64,000 nt of DNA from Nannocystis sp. RBIL2. Lineage in GTDB: Bacteria > Myxococcota_A > Polyangia > Nannocystales > Nannocystaceae. Positions 44,089-55,076 of the stretch are shown here, piece after piece. Under the pieces are notes generated by a model that saw nothing but the letters and a program-made list of their open reading frames with translations, did no database searches and was not told the origin of the DNA. The translations under genes were made by a program, and so were the position numbers. The stretch's first letter is position 1. Each line of letters opens with the position of its first letter. The stretch is from NCBI RefSeq assembly GCF_026626745.1, contig NZ_JAPNJW010000002.1:5790151-5854150 (forward strand), in the 5' to 3' direction.

Positions 44089-45270
44089 ATGAAGATCTTC
44101 GACGGCGTCGAACTGCAGCAGACGCCAAGTTCCAACGCGCCGAGCTGGATTTCGGTGGCGATGCTGATCGCCAACGGCTTCGTCGAGGCGGAGAAGCACC
44201 GTCAGGAGCGCGTCGCCAGGGAGGCTGGGAGCCCCGGCACCCTCGACGAGGTGATGGCGCAGGCGGGCTTGAAGATCCCCGGCATCGAGCAGGCCCTCGC
44301 GCAGCTCATGGGCGGCAGTGACGAGGCCAAGCAGGTCGCCTCGATGATCGTCGGCTCGCCCGAGCCGGAGAAGTTGCTTCAGCAGTGGGCCAAGCAGTTC
44401 GGATTCCCGGGAAGCGCTCAATCGACGCCGACCGGGCCGCTGGTCACGCCGCCGCCCGCTCAGCCCGCACCGTCGCCCGAGTTTCGTCCCGAGTTCACCC
44501 GCGAGGCGCGGCAAGCGGCGAGAGCCGCGGCGGCTGGTGTCGGGGAGGCGGAGCAGCCGAGCTTCCGTCCCGAGTTCACCCGCGAGGCCGGGCAGCCGAG
44601 CTTCCGTCCCGAGTTCACCCGCGAGGCGCGGCAGGCGGCGAGAGCCGCGGCGGCTGGTGTCGGGGAGGCGGAGCAGCCGAGCTTCCGTCCCGAGTTCACT
44701 CGCGAGGCACGTCAGGCCGCGGGGGCAGCGAACTCCGGCGGCTCAGCGACCAGACATTCGTCGGCCGATGTACCCGCGTCGCCGAACGTTGCAGCTCCAC
44801 CCCTCGTCAGCCTCGTCGAGCGCCAGCTCGCGGCGCTGCGCCAGCGCATGAGGGCGTACGAGGAGGTGCTCGACGTTCGTCTCGCGCGAGCCGAGGCAGA
44901 GCTGGCCGCCCTGCGCCAGGAACTCGAGCAACGCGCGAAGCCGGCGCTCGTCGTCGTTGCTGCGGAGGTGGAGACGACGGCGCTCGAGGCCGACACCTCC
45001 GTGGTGGATCGACCGAGCGCGGAGAAGACCGAGGTCGCGGCAGGAACCCCGCACGTGCATGACGCGCCCGAGGGGTCGAGCGAGCCCGCGGAGCCGCTGC
45101 CGGCGGTGACGGAGGACGAGGTCGTTCAGGCGCTCGGGCTCATCAGCGCGTTCACCGAAGAGTACGAGGAGCACCACCAGAAGGGGCTCGCGCGGGTGAG
45201 CACGATCGAGAGTGAGTTGCTCATCATGCGGTCGATGGTCCAAGCCGGAGCGGCCGCGACCCATGGCTGA
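44089..45270 (+). CDS. Coiled-coil protein with internal RPEFTREARQAA repeats
   Basis: This 393-residue protein has an ATG preceded by a very strong GGGGAGGAGG. The N-terminal helical part (WISVAMLIANGFVEAEKHRQ, IEQALAQLMGGSDEAKQ) is followed by a segment repeating FRPEFTREARQAARAAAAGV, and a coiled coil (LVERQLAALRQRMRAYEEVL and RAEAELAALRQELEQRAKP). A C-terminal helical end contains TEDEVVQALGLISAFTEEYE. No family is recognised. It lies two genes before a recombinase, in what looks like an integrated element, so a structural or segregation role for the element is possible but unproven. Confidence 0.6.
   Translation: MKIFDGVELQQTPSSNAPSWISVAMLIANGFVEAEKHRQERVAREAGSPGTLDEVMAQAGLKIPGIEQALAQLMGGSDEAKQVASMIVGSPEPEKLLQQWAKQFGFPGSAQSTPTGPLVTPPPAQPAPSPEFRPEFTREARQAARAAAAGVGEAEQPSFRPEFTREAGQPSFRPEFTREARQAARAAAAGVGEAEQPSFRPEFTREARQAAGAANSGGSATRHSSADVPASPNVAAPPLVSLVERQLAALRQRMRAYEEVLDVRLARAEAELAALRQELEQRAKPALVVVAAEVETTALEADTSVVDRPSAEKTEVAAGTPHVHDAPEGSSEPAEPLPAVTEDEVVQALGLISAFTEEYEEHHQKGLARVSTIESELLIMRSMVQAGAAATHG
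44484..44719 (+). repeat. Internal 120-bp direct repeats in coiled-coil gene
   Basis: The stretch 44521-44580 is repeated almost base for base at 44641-44700, each ending in the codons for SFRPEFT. With partial flanking units this gives four FRPEFTREA motifs. The period keeps the frame, so copy number can change without breaking the protein. Confidence 0.8.
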
Positions 45271-45437
45271 CCACGGCGGCATCAGGCTCTGAAGGCTCGT
45301 GCGGGCCGAGGCGCGAGCCGTGCTGCCTCGCGTCATAAACCAGAGCCGACTCTGGCCCGCGCCGCCGTGAGCGGCACGTTCGGGAAGTCGGGTCGAGCAT
45401 TGGAGAAGTGGGTGGTTTGAATTTCGGGAGGTGGTTC

Positions 45438-45752
45438 GTGGAGAGCACGCATCCTTACAATATAGCGGGTCGCCGGAGACGGCATGTCTCTTCGGACAGC
45501 AGCGGGTCGATCGCCCATCCGCAGGCGCCGGACGCCGTGAGTTCGCGCGAGGACGTACCGTTGCCGCCGCCGCTCATGACGGTCGAGGAACTCGCCGTAC
45601 TGCTCCGCACGAGCAAAGGAGCAGTGTATGCCCGGCACGCGCGGGGCGGGATCCCGGGAGGTCTCCGGCTCGGTCGAACCCTTCGCTTCGACCCCCGGAT
45701 CATCGCACAATGGCTCTCGGCGAAAAGTGCGAGCGCGGGAGGTCAACCATGA
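45438..45752 (+). CDS. Small excisionase-like HTH protein
   Basis: The protein has about 104 residues. The GTG at 45438 is chosen over 45408 because GGGAGGTGG lies at the right distance. The C-terminal 60 residues (LMTVEELAVLLRTSKGAVYA, GIPGGLRLGRTLRFDPRIIA) are a MerR/excisionase-type helix-turn-helix that ends in the usual 'W-L' helix. It overlaps the integrase start by 4 bp, the common arrangement of xis-int pairs, so it probably is the recombination directionality factor or regulator of that recombinase. Confidence 0.7.
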   Translation: MESTHPYNIAGRRRRHVSSDSSGSIAHPQAPDAVSSREDVPLPPPLMTVEELAVLLRTSKGAVYARHARGGIPGGLRLGRTLRFDPRIIAQWLSAKSASAGGQP

Positions 45753-46654
45753 TCACGCTGCGCCCGTGGAAGGGATCGAAGAATGAATTTGAAGTTGACG
45801 TTCGCGTCGAGAACGCGGTGGGGCGCAAGCTCCGCCAACGAGTCAAGGCGCCGGTCACCGGCAGGTCCGCCGCCGAGCGATGGGCCAAGGCGCTCGAGCA
45901 GGAACTCCTCGCTCAGCTCCTCGCGCCCGAGCCCGAGCCCGAGAAGCCGCCGCCCCCGATGTTCGAGGAGTTCGCCAAGACCTTCCTCGACCTGTGCCAG
46001 GCCGACCGGCTCGGGACCAACACGCTGATGAACTACGACGGGTATCTGCGCCTGTACTTGCTCCCAGTGCTGGCTCGCCGGCGGCTCGACGAGGTGACGC
46101 CCAAGGACATCACCGCGATCAAGAAGTCGCTGGTCAGCAAGTCGCATAACACGATGTGCGAGGTGCTCAAGACCCTCCGCCGGGTGTTCAATCGGGCCAT
46201 CGCCGAGAACGAGATCAAGAGCGCGCCGGTGGACTTCGAGATTCCCCGCAGGAAGCGCAAGCCCGCGGTCGCCTACGACGACCAGGAGCAGGTAGCGCTG
46301 CTCGCCGCGGCTCAAGCGATGGGGCCGATGTTCGTCGTCGCTGTCCTACTCGGTCTCGACGGCGGCCCGTTCGTGCTCGACAACCAGGGAAGTCACTTCC
46401 AGGAGCACCACATCAAGTCCTGGATGAAGGCGCTCGTGAAGCGCGCGGGCTTGCCCTGGCACGGCACCCACGTCCTCCGCAAGTCGTGCGGCACGCGGAT
46501 CGCCGAGGGTGGTGGCGGAGTGGCCGCGGTCGCCAGCCACCTCCGCCACAAGGATCTTCAGACCGCGAGCGACTACGTCGACCGTCGCCGCGGCAGCTCC
46601 AGCGCGATCCACGCCTTGGAGACGTCGGGGAGACGCACTTCCGAGCACTCGTAA
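45749..46654 (+). CDS. Tyrosine recombinase with internal deletion
   Basis: This 301-residue protein starts at the ATG at 45749 behind GGGAGG. The N-terminal SAM-like core-binding domain is clear (FAKTFLDLCQADRLGTNTLM, LKTLRRVFNRAIAENEIKS). In the catalytic domain, FVVAVLLGLD is followed directly by GGPFVLDNQG. The stretch with the first catalytic Arg (normally GxRxGE) and the beta-sheet is absent. HVLRKSCGTRI (His-xx-Arg), HLRHKDLQTASDY (His and the Tyr nucleophile) remain. About 50-60 residues seem to be lost in frame, so it is probably inactive. It marks an old integrated element. Confidence 0.7.
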   Translation: MITLRPWKGSKNEFEVDVRVENAVGRKLRQRVKAPVTGRSAAERWAKALEQELLAQLLAPEPEPEKPPPPMFEEFAKTFLDLCQADRLGTNTLMNYDGYLRLYLLPVLARRRLDEVTPKDITAIKKSLVSKSHNTMCEVLKTLRRVFNRAIAENEIKSAPVDFEIPRRKRKPAVAYDDQEQVALLAAAQAMGPMFVVAVLLGLDGGPFVLDNQGSHFQEHHIKSWMKALVKRAGLPWHGTHVLRKSCGTRIAEGGGGVAAVASHLRHKDLQTASDYVDRRRGSSSAIHALETSGRRTSEHS

Positions 46655-46688
46655 GTGCTCGGAATCTTAGATTGAATTCGCCTTCAGC

Positions 46689-48389
46689 TCACTGCTCGAA
46701 GCAATAGAGCCGCTGCAGCGTCGAGCAGTTCGACGCATTGAGCAACGACCGGGCGGTCCAGTTGAAGTCGACGGCGTTGTTGCGGCCTTCGATGCCCACC
46801 ACGGAGAAGCCGCCGGAGGCGGTCCAGCCGGTGCAGTGCTCGGCGAGCGAGGTGCCGTCGCTGTCGTCGCATTGCTCGCCGGCCTGCACGAAGCCGTCGC
46901 CGCACTCCGCGAGCTCGCAGAGGTTGGTGCACGCGTCGGTGTTGCTGCCGTTGCCGTCGTCGCACGCCTCGCCGGCATCGACCGATCCGTCGCCGCAGGT
47001 GTCCGCCGGGAGCAGGCAGGCCAGGGTGCACGCGCCGTCGTCGGCGTTGAGGTCGCCGAGGTCGCACTGCTCGCCGGGCTGGACGAAGCCGTCGCCGCAG
47101 CTCGCCGGCTCGCACGCGTTGGTGCACGCGTCCTCGTTGACGAGGTTGCCGTCGTCGCACGCCTCGCCCGCGCCGACGAAGCCGTCGCCGCAGTCTGCCA
47201 GCTTGCACACGTTGGTGCACGCGTCCTCGTTGACGAAGTTGCCGTCGTCGCACGCCTCGCCCGGGCCCACGTCCCCGTCCCCGCACACGTTGACGTTGCA
47301 GTCCGCCTTGCAGGCCTGGCCGGGGCCGTTGGCCGCGCCCGCGTCGCACTGCTCCTCGTCCGCCCACACCAGGCCGTCGCCGCACACCGCCAGCGCGCAT
47401 TCCAGGGTGCATTCGGCCTGGTCGCTGTTGCCCGCCCCGTGATCGCACGACTCGCCGAGGCTCGGCTGCACGAACGCGTCGCCGCACAGCGGCAGCCGGC
47501 ACAGGTCGGTGCAGCCGTCGTCCTGCTCGCCGTTCTGGCCGTCGTCGCAGTCCTCGCCCGGATCGACGATCGCGTTGCCGCACTCCTCCAGGACGCACGC
47601 GGCCGTGCAGCCGTCGCCGGGGTCGGTGTTGCCGTCGTCGCAGCCCTCGCCGGGGCCCATGTCCCCATCGCCGCACACGTTGAGCGTGCAATCGGCCAGG
47701 CACGCCTGCCCCGGTCCGTTGGCGGCTCCCTGGTCGCAGGCCTCTGCGCCGTTGCCCTGGTCGTGCAGCAGGCCGTCGCCGCACGCCGCGATCGCGCACG
47801 CGAGCGTGCAATCACCGCCGTCGTTGTTCAGCGCCCCGTCGTCGCACGCCTCGCCGGCCACCGCCTGCAGGAACCCGTCGCCGCAGGTCGCCGCGGTGCA
47901 GGCCGAGGTGCACAGATCGGTGTCGTCGAGGTTGCCGTCGTCGCACTCCTCGGTCGCCTGGGCCGCACCGTCGCCGCAGGTCGCGGCCACGCACGCGTTG
48001 CTGCACGCGTCGGCGTCGACGTCGTTGCCGTCGTCGCAGCCCTCGCCCGGCCCGACGTGGCCGTCTCCGCAGACCTGCAGCGTGCAGTCGAGCTTGCACG
48101 CCGCGGCGTCGGCGTTGTTCGGCCCGTTGTCGCACTCCTCGGCCGGGCCGACATCGGCGTCGCCACACTCGTTGAGCTGACAATTCTGGCGACACGCCGC
48201 GCCGGGACCGTTGCCGACCCCGTCGTCGCACTCTTCGCCGATGCCGAGCACGCCGTCTCCGCACACCCCCGCCGAGGTGTGGATGTTCACCGTGATCTCG
48301 ACGCTCGAGTCACAGGCGGACGCCGCCAGGGCGGCCGCGAAGACGCAATGCGAGACGCGAAAGGATGGATGGATTTTGCTGGGGTACAT
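46689..48389 (-). CDS. Lipoprotein of fifteen Cys-rich (DUF4215) repeats with truncated DUF1554 end
   Basis: This 566-residue protein has a signal ending FAAALAASAC, a good lipobox. Fifteen CGDG/CGNA-type units run head to tail (for example VCGDGHVGPGEGCDDGNDVD), with about 90 cysteines. The C-terminus reads EHCTGWTASGGF and CSTLQRLYCFEQ, which is only the last third of a DUF1554-like domain; the first part, starting like RxIFVTS in the tandem paralogues, is missing in frame. It must be folded outside the cytoplasm with many disulfides, like the 26-32 kb family, but is encoded far from it. Confidence 0.85.
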   Translation of the reverse strand: MYPSKIHPSFRVSHCVFAAALAASACDSSVEITVNIHTSAGVCGDGVLGIGEECDDGVGNGPGAACRQNCQLNECGDADVGPAEECDNGPNNADAAACKLDCTLQVCGDGHVGPGEGCDDGNDVDADACSNACVAATCGDGAAQATEECDDGNLDDTDLCTSACTAATCGDGFLQAVAGEACDDGALNNDGGDCTLACAIAACGDGLLHDQGNGAEACDQGAANGPGQACLADCTLNVCGDGDMGPGEGCDDGNTDPGDGCTAACVLEECGNAIVDPGEDCDDGQNGEQDDGCTDLCRLPLCGDAFVQPSLGESCDHGAGNSDQAECTLECALAVCGDGLVWADEEQCDAGAANGPGQACKADCNVNVCGDGDVGPGEACDDGNFVNEDACTNVCKLADCGDGFVGAGEACDDGNLVNEDACTNACEPASCGDGFVQPGEQCDLGDLNADDGACTLACLLPADTCGDGSVDAGEACDDGNGSNTDACTNLCELAECGDGFVQAGEQCDDSDGTSLAEHCTGWTASGGFSVVGIEGRNNAVDFNWTARSLLNASNCSTLQRLYCFEQ

Positions 48390-49001
48390 GTGCCGATCTC
48401 TCGTCGCTACGGACGTGAACCAATGTCGGCCGCGGACACCCGGCGCAGCGCGACAGTCGAATCAGGACAAGAAGGTGTCGGCGACGAGGATGCCGCTTTG
48501 CGCCGGTCGTCGCAGTCACGACGGATCGGGCATGACCGCGCCGCGCAGCGCTCACGATGAGACCGCGGCATACATTGCAGGCGCGCGGCCGCTCTTCAGG
48601 GCGGCCCCTGGCGACCGGAGCAGCAGCGGCGAATTCGACAGCAGAGCGCCCCGCGGCGAACCATCGCGCCGAGCTCGCGGGCCCACCGCCCGCGATGCGG
48701 CCTCTGGCTCGAATCACCCGAGGGCGATCCTGTAGTCGTCCTGTGAACAGCCGCAATGACAGATCTCGCCGAAGAGTCGAGGAGCGCCGGCGCGCTCGAG
48801 ACGTCGGACGTCCAACGAAGCTCGCGAACGCGAGCGGTAGCGACAGAGCCGAGGAGCGGCGATCGAGAGGCGTGATGGCCCATGGGGCATGTCCCGGAGG
48901 ACAGAAGATGCGCGGCGCGTCCGCGGAGCCGGATCGACCGGCGAACGCCGCCCGCCTGGTCGACGAGCGTCGCCGCGCGGTGTATGCTCGCGGCCGCCGA
49001 C
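48390..49001. other. 612-bp intergenic region without supported genes
   Basis: Between divergent genes (Cys-rich lipoprotein, minus; esterase, plus). Open frames here are not supported by codon pattern or known domains. It should carry both promoters; no clear motif was found. Confidence 0.4.
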
Positions 49002-50039
49002 ATGCCGACTCACAACTACGCCCAGCCGCGCGGCACCACCGTCACCATCGAGATCGATTCGCCCGCGCTGGCGGCCAACGTGATCGGCGACCCGTCGTCG
49101 CGGGCGGTCGCGGTGTACTTGCCGGAGGGGTACGACCGCGGCAACGAGCGCTATCCGATCTTCGTCGACCTCGCGGGGTACAGCAGCTCGGGGCTCAAGC
49201 GGCTCGGGTGGACCGGGTTCGGCGAGTCGATGCCGCAGCGGCTCGATCGGCTGATCGCCAGCGGGGCGATGGGGCCGGTGATCGGCGTGTTTCCCGACTG
49301 CTTCACCGCGCTGGGCGGCAATCAGTACATCAACTCGAGCGCGCTCGGGCAATGGGAGGACTTCCTCGCCGAGGACCTGCCGACGCGGCTGGAGCGCGAG
49401 TTCCGCGTCAAGCCCGGGCGCGCGGGGCGGGCGCTGTTCGGCCACTCGAGCGGCGGCTACGGGGCGCTGGTCCACGGGATGCGCCGCGCCGACGTGTGGG
49501 GCGCGGTCGGCTGCCACGCCGGCGACTGCAACTTCGACCTGGTCTATCGGCCAGATTTCCCCAAGCTGCTGACTGCGCTGGCGCGCCACGGGGGCATCGA
49601 GGGCTACTTGAAGGCGTTCGCGGCCTCGCCGAAGTGGGGCGGCGGCGATCACCTGCCGCTGATGCTGCTGGCGATGGCGGCCTCCTACGACCCCGACCCG
49701 TCGGCGTTCATGGGCGTGCGCCTGCCGGTCGACCCGCACACGTGCGAGCTCGACGCGGAGGCGTGGGCCCGGTGGTTGCGCTGGGACCCGCTGCGCATGG
49801 TCGAGGCGCCGGAGGTGCAGGCCAACCTGCGCCGGTTGCACGGGCTGTTCATCGACGCCGGCTCGCGCGATCAATTCCTCGCGCACTTCGGCGCGCGCGC
49901 GCTGGTGCGGCGGCTGTCCGCGCACGGCATCCCGCACGTGTACGAGGAGTTCCCCGACGACCACTCGAACACCAGCTACCGCCTCGACGTGTCGCTGCCC
50001 TACCTGTGGCGCGCGCTCGACGGGGCGGGCCCCGGGTAG
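49002..50039 (+). CDS. Alpha/beta-hydrolase esterase (esterase D/putative esterase family)
   Basis: The protein has 345 residues. The nucleophile elbow GHSSGG has Ser149, after PGRAGRALF; the oxyanion region is YPIFVDLAGYSSSG. Acid and His candidates are in FIDAGSRDQF and PDDHSNTSYR. These are features of the putative esterase family (trehalose mycolyl transferase/Fes-like fold), which cleaves ester or siderophore-type bonds. No signal peptide is visible, so it is probably cytoplasmic. An alternative ATG lies 18 bp upstream. The M49-type peptidase gene begins 15 bp downstream. Confidence 0.75.
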   Translation: MPTHNYAQPRGTTVTIEIDSPALAANVIGDPSSRAVAVYLPEGYDRGNERYPIFVDLAGYSSSGLKRLGWTGFGESMPQRLDRLIASGAMGPVIGVFPDCFTALGGNQYINSSALGQWEDFLAEDLPTRLEREFRVKPGRAGRALFGHSSGGYGALVHGMRRADVWGAVGCHAGDCNFDLVYRPDFPKLLTALARHGGIEGYLKAFAASPKWGGGDHLPLMLLAMAASYDPDPSAFMGVRLPVDPHTCELDAEAWARWLRWDPLRMVEAPEVQANLRRLHGLFIDAGSRDQFLAHFGARALVRRLSAHGIPHVYEEFPDDHSNTSYRLDVSLPYLWRALDGAGPG

Positions 50040-50053
50040 TATCCTGCGGGCCC

Positions 50054-51816
<1,763 letters not shown>

Positions 51817-51820
<4 letters not shown>

Positions 51821-54408
51821 GCGCGATCGACAACATCGTCGCCGGCCCGCGCACCCTGCGGGAGTTCGCGGCCAAGCTGATCGAGCAGCCCGACAAGAGC
51901 ACCTCGTCGGACGCGATCCTCGAGTGTTTTTTAGATTGGGTCACCGAGACGGGGCTCGAGCTGTACCCGGCGCAGGAGGAGGCGATCCTCGAGCTCCTGG
52001 CCGGCAAGCACGTGGTGCTCAACACGCCGACCGGCTCGGGCAAGTCGCTGGTGGCGACCGCGATGCACCTGGCCGCGGTGGCCCGCAAGCGCCGCAGCGT
52101 GTACACGAGCCCGATCAAGGCGCTGGTCAGCGAGAAGTTCTTCGCCCTGTGCCGCGAGTTCGGGCCCGACCGCGTCGGCATGATGACGGGCGACGCGAGC
52201 GTCAACCGCGACGCGCCGATCCTCTGCTGCACCGCGGAGATCCTCGCCAACATGGCGCTGCGCGACGGGCGGATGGCGCCGGTCGACGACGCGGTGCTCG
52301 ACGAGTTCCACTATTACGGCGACCGCGACCGCGGGATGGCGTGGCAGATCCCGCTGCTGTCGCTGCCGTACACGACCTTCCTGCTGATGTCGGCGACGCT
52401 CGGCGACACGACCAAGGTCGAGGACGGGCTCAAGCGGCTGACGAAGCAGGAGGTCGCGGTGGTGCGCTCGGCGGTCCGGCCGGTGCCGCTCGACTTCGAG
52501 TACCGCGAGACGCCGCTGCACGAGACGATCGGCTACCTGCTCGACCGCGGGCGCGCGCCGATCTACATCGTCAGCTTCACCCAGCGCGAGGCCGCCGAGG
52601 AGGCGCAGAACCTGATGAGCACGAACCTGTGCTCGCGCGAGGAGAAGGCGGCGATCGCCGAGGCGATGGCGGGGTTCCGCTTCGACACGCCGTACGGCAA
52701 GGAGATCCAGGGCTACCTCAAGCACGGCGTGGGGGTGCACCACGCGGGCCTGCTGCCGAAGTACCGCCTGCTGGTCGAGAAGCTGGCGCAGCAGGGCAAG
52801 CTGCGGGTGATCTGCGGCACCGACACGCTCGGGGTCGGGGTCAACATCCCGATCCGCACGGTCCTGTTCACCAAGCTGTGCAAGTACGACGGCGAGCAGA
52901 CGCGGATCCTCGGGGCCCGCGACTTCAAGCAGATCGCCGGGCGAGCCGGCCGCAAGGGTTTCGACGATCACGGCTACGTGGTGTGCCAGGCGCCCGAGCA
53001 CGTGATCGAGAACAAGAAGCTCGAGGCCAAGGCGGCGGCCGACCCGAAGAAGAAGAAGTTCGTGCGCCGGCAGCCGCCCGAGAAGGGGTATGTCCCCTGG
53101 GACAAGTCGACGTTCGAGAAGCTGATCGATCGCGAGCCGGAGCCGCTGCAGTCGCGCTTCGTCGTGTCGTTCGGGATGATCTTGAGCCTCATCCAGTCGC
53201 CGGCCAACACCAACGCGTGGGGCGGCGGCTACCGCCGGCTGGTCGAGCTGATCGCGGCGGCGCACGACGAGGCGCGGGCCAAGACCCGCCACCGGCGCGA
53301 GGCGGCGACGCTGTTCCGCGCGCTGCACAAGGCGGGCATCGTCAAGCTGGTGCCGCTCGACGCGCGCAAGGACGGCGGGGGCGGGCGCGCGGTCCGGCTC
53401 GACGAGCACCTGCAGAAGGACTTCTCGCTCCACCACACGCTGTCGCTCTACCTGCTCGACACGCTCGGCCGCGTGCCGCAGGACTCGCCGACCTACGCGC
53501 TCGACGTGGTGTCGCTGGTCGAGTCGCTGCTCGAGAACCCGCAGGTGGTGCTGCAGGCGCAGGAGCACCGCGCCCGCTCGGAGAAGATCGGCGAGCTCAA
53601 GGCGGCAGGCGTCGAGTACGAGGAGCGGATGGCGGAGCTCGAGAAGGTCTCGTACCCCAAGCCGCTGGCCGACTTCATCTACGACACCTTCAACGAGTTC
53701 TCGGCGCTGCACCCGTGGGTCGGGCAGGAGAACATCCGCCCGAAGTCGGTGGTGCGCGACATGGTCGAGCGCTACGTCGCGTTCAACGACTACGTCAAGG
53801 AGTACGGGCTGCAGCGCAGCGAGGGCGTGCTGCTGCGCTACTTGATGCAGGCCTACAAGCTCCTCGTGCAGACGGTGCCCGACGCGGCCAAGACCGACGA
53901 GGTGCACGACGTGATCGGCTTCCTGCGGGCGATGTTCGAGCACGTCGACACCAGCCTTCTGCAAGAGTGGGAGCGCATGCTGCACCCGCCGGTGGTCGAG
54001 GGCGAAGCCGCGCCCGCCGGGCCGCGCGATCTGTCGGCCGATCCCAAGGCGTTCGCGGCGCGCGTGCGCGCGGAGATGCACGCGCTGGTTCGCGCGCTCG
54101 CCGAGCGCGACTATGAGGACGCGGCGGTCGGCACGCGCGCAGACCCCGAGGACCCCTGGACCCCCGAGCGCTTCGCCCAGGCGATGGCCGAGTACTACGC
54201 CGAGTACCCGACGCTGCGCTTCGACCACGGGGCCCGGTTCCCCAAGTACACCCGCATCGAGGCGGTCGCCGACCAGCGCTGGCGGGTCACGCAGGTGCTC
54301 GTCGACCCCGAAGAGGACAACCTGTGGCACGTCGAGGGCGAGGTCGACCTGCGCGGCGACGGCTTCCCCGAGGGTCCGCTGGTGACGATCCGGGCGATCG
54401 GGGTGTGA
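51817..54408 (+). CDS. DEAD/DEAH-box superfamily 2 helicase with DUF3516
   Basis: The protein has 863 residues. Motif I is NTPTGSGKSLVA, motif II DEFHYYG, motif III LLMSATLGD and motif VI QIAGRAGRKG; the Ski2/Mtr4-like spacing is evident. The C-terminal 450 residues (SFGMILSLIQSPANTNAWGG, RPKSVVRDMVERYVAFNDY) are the DUF3516 region of a bacterial helicase family found in Actinobacteria and Myxococcota. It likely unwinds RNA or DNA with ATP; the pathway is not known. The start is GTG overlapping the peptidase gene. Confidence 0.9.
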
Positions 54409-54519
54409 GACTCGGCGCGACATTCGCTCCGTGTCACCCCGCCCGTCCCCGCGTTGCCCCGGGGCCCGTGTTTGGCCGACACTCGAGCTGGGCGCCGGTG
54501 CGTCCGCGGAGGCGACAGG

Positions 54520-55074
54520 ATGTACGGTCTCGTCAACAAGGCGGTCGAAGATCTGGTGTGCTCGCACTACGGCGAGGGCACGTGGGCGCAGATCCAGGCG
54601 CGCGCCGGGGTGCAGACGCCGGGCTTCGTGTCGATGGAGTCCTACCCCGACGAGATCACGTACAAGCTGGTCGACGCCGCCAGCGAGGTGCTCGGCGCGC
54701 CGGCGGCTGAGGTGCTCGAGGCGGTCGGCGAGCACTGGATCCTGTTCACCGCGCGCCACGGCTACGGCGAGCTGCTGCCGATGTTCGGCGCGACGCTGCG
54801 CGAGTTCGTGGCCAACCTCGACAACATGCACGCGCGCGTCGGCCTGACGTTCGCCAAGATGCGGCCGCCCAGCTTCGTGGTCCGCGACGCCGGGCCGCAG
54901 GCGCTCGAGCTCGAGTATCACTCGAGCCGCGAGGGGCTGGCGCCGATGGTGGTCGGCCTGCTCAAGGGCCTGGCCCGCACGTTCGCCGAGGACATCGCCG
55001 TCGAGCACGTCCACGGCCGCGAGCGCGGCGGCTTCGACCTGTTCCGTCTCGAACTCCAACCGGCGGCCGCCTGA
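54520..55074 (+). CDS. H-NOX haem NO/O2 sensor
   Basis: This 184-residue protein is the standard length. The start follows GGAGG. MYGLVNKAVEDLVCSHYG is the classic beginning, the proximal haem ligand is His104 (LDNMHARV) and the haem propionate motif YxSxR is Y133-S135-R137 (EYHSSREGL). It binds haem and senses NO or a related gas, passing the signal to a partner protein. The partner is the histidine-kinase-like gene 2 bp downstream. Confidence 0.92.
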   Translation: MYGLVNKAVEDLVCSHYGEGTWAQIQARAGVQTPGFVSMESYPDEITYKLVDAASEVLGAPAAEVLEAVGEHWILFTARHGYGELLPMFGATLREFVANLDNMHARVGLTFAKMRPPSFVVRDAGPQALELEYHSSREGLAPMVVGLLKGLARTFAEDIAVEHVHGRERGGFDLFRLELQPAAA

Positions 55075-55076
55075 CC

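Noticed and set aside
43659..44321. Plus-strand frame upstream of and overlapping the coiled-coil gene
   Set aside because: No domain and no ribosome site. The overlapping ATG at 44089 has a strong one and a better protein.
51931..55059. Long minus-strand open frame antisense to the helicase and H-NOX genes
   Set aside because: Composition (Leu/Arg/Val/Asp/His repeats) is typical of antisense frames in high-GC DNA and there is no domain.
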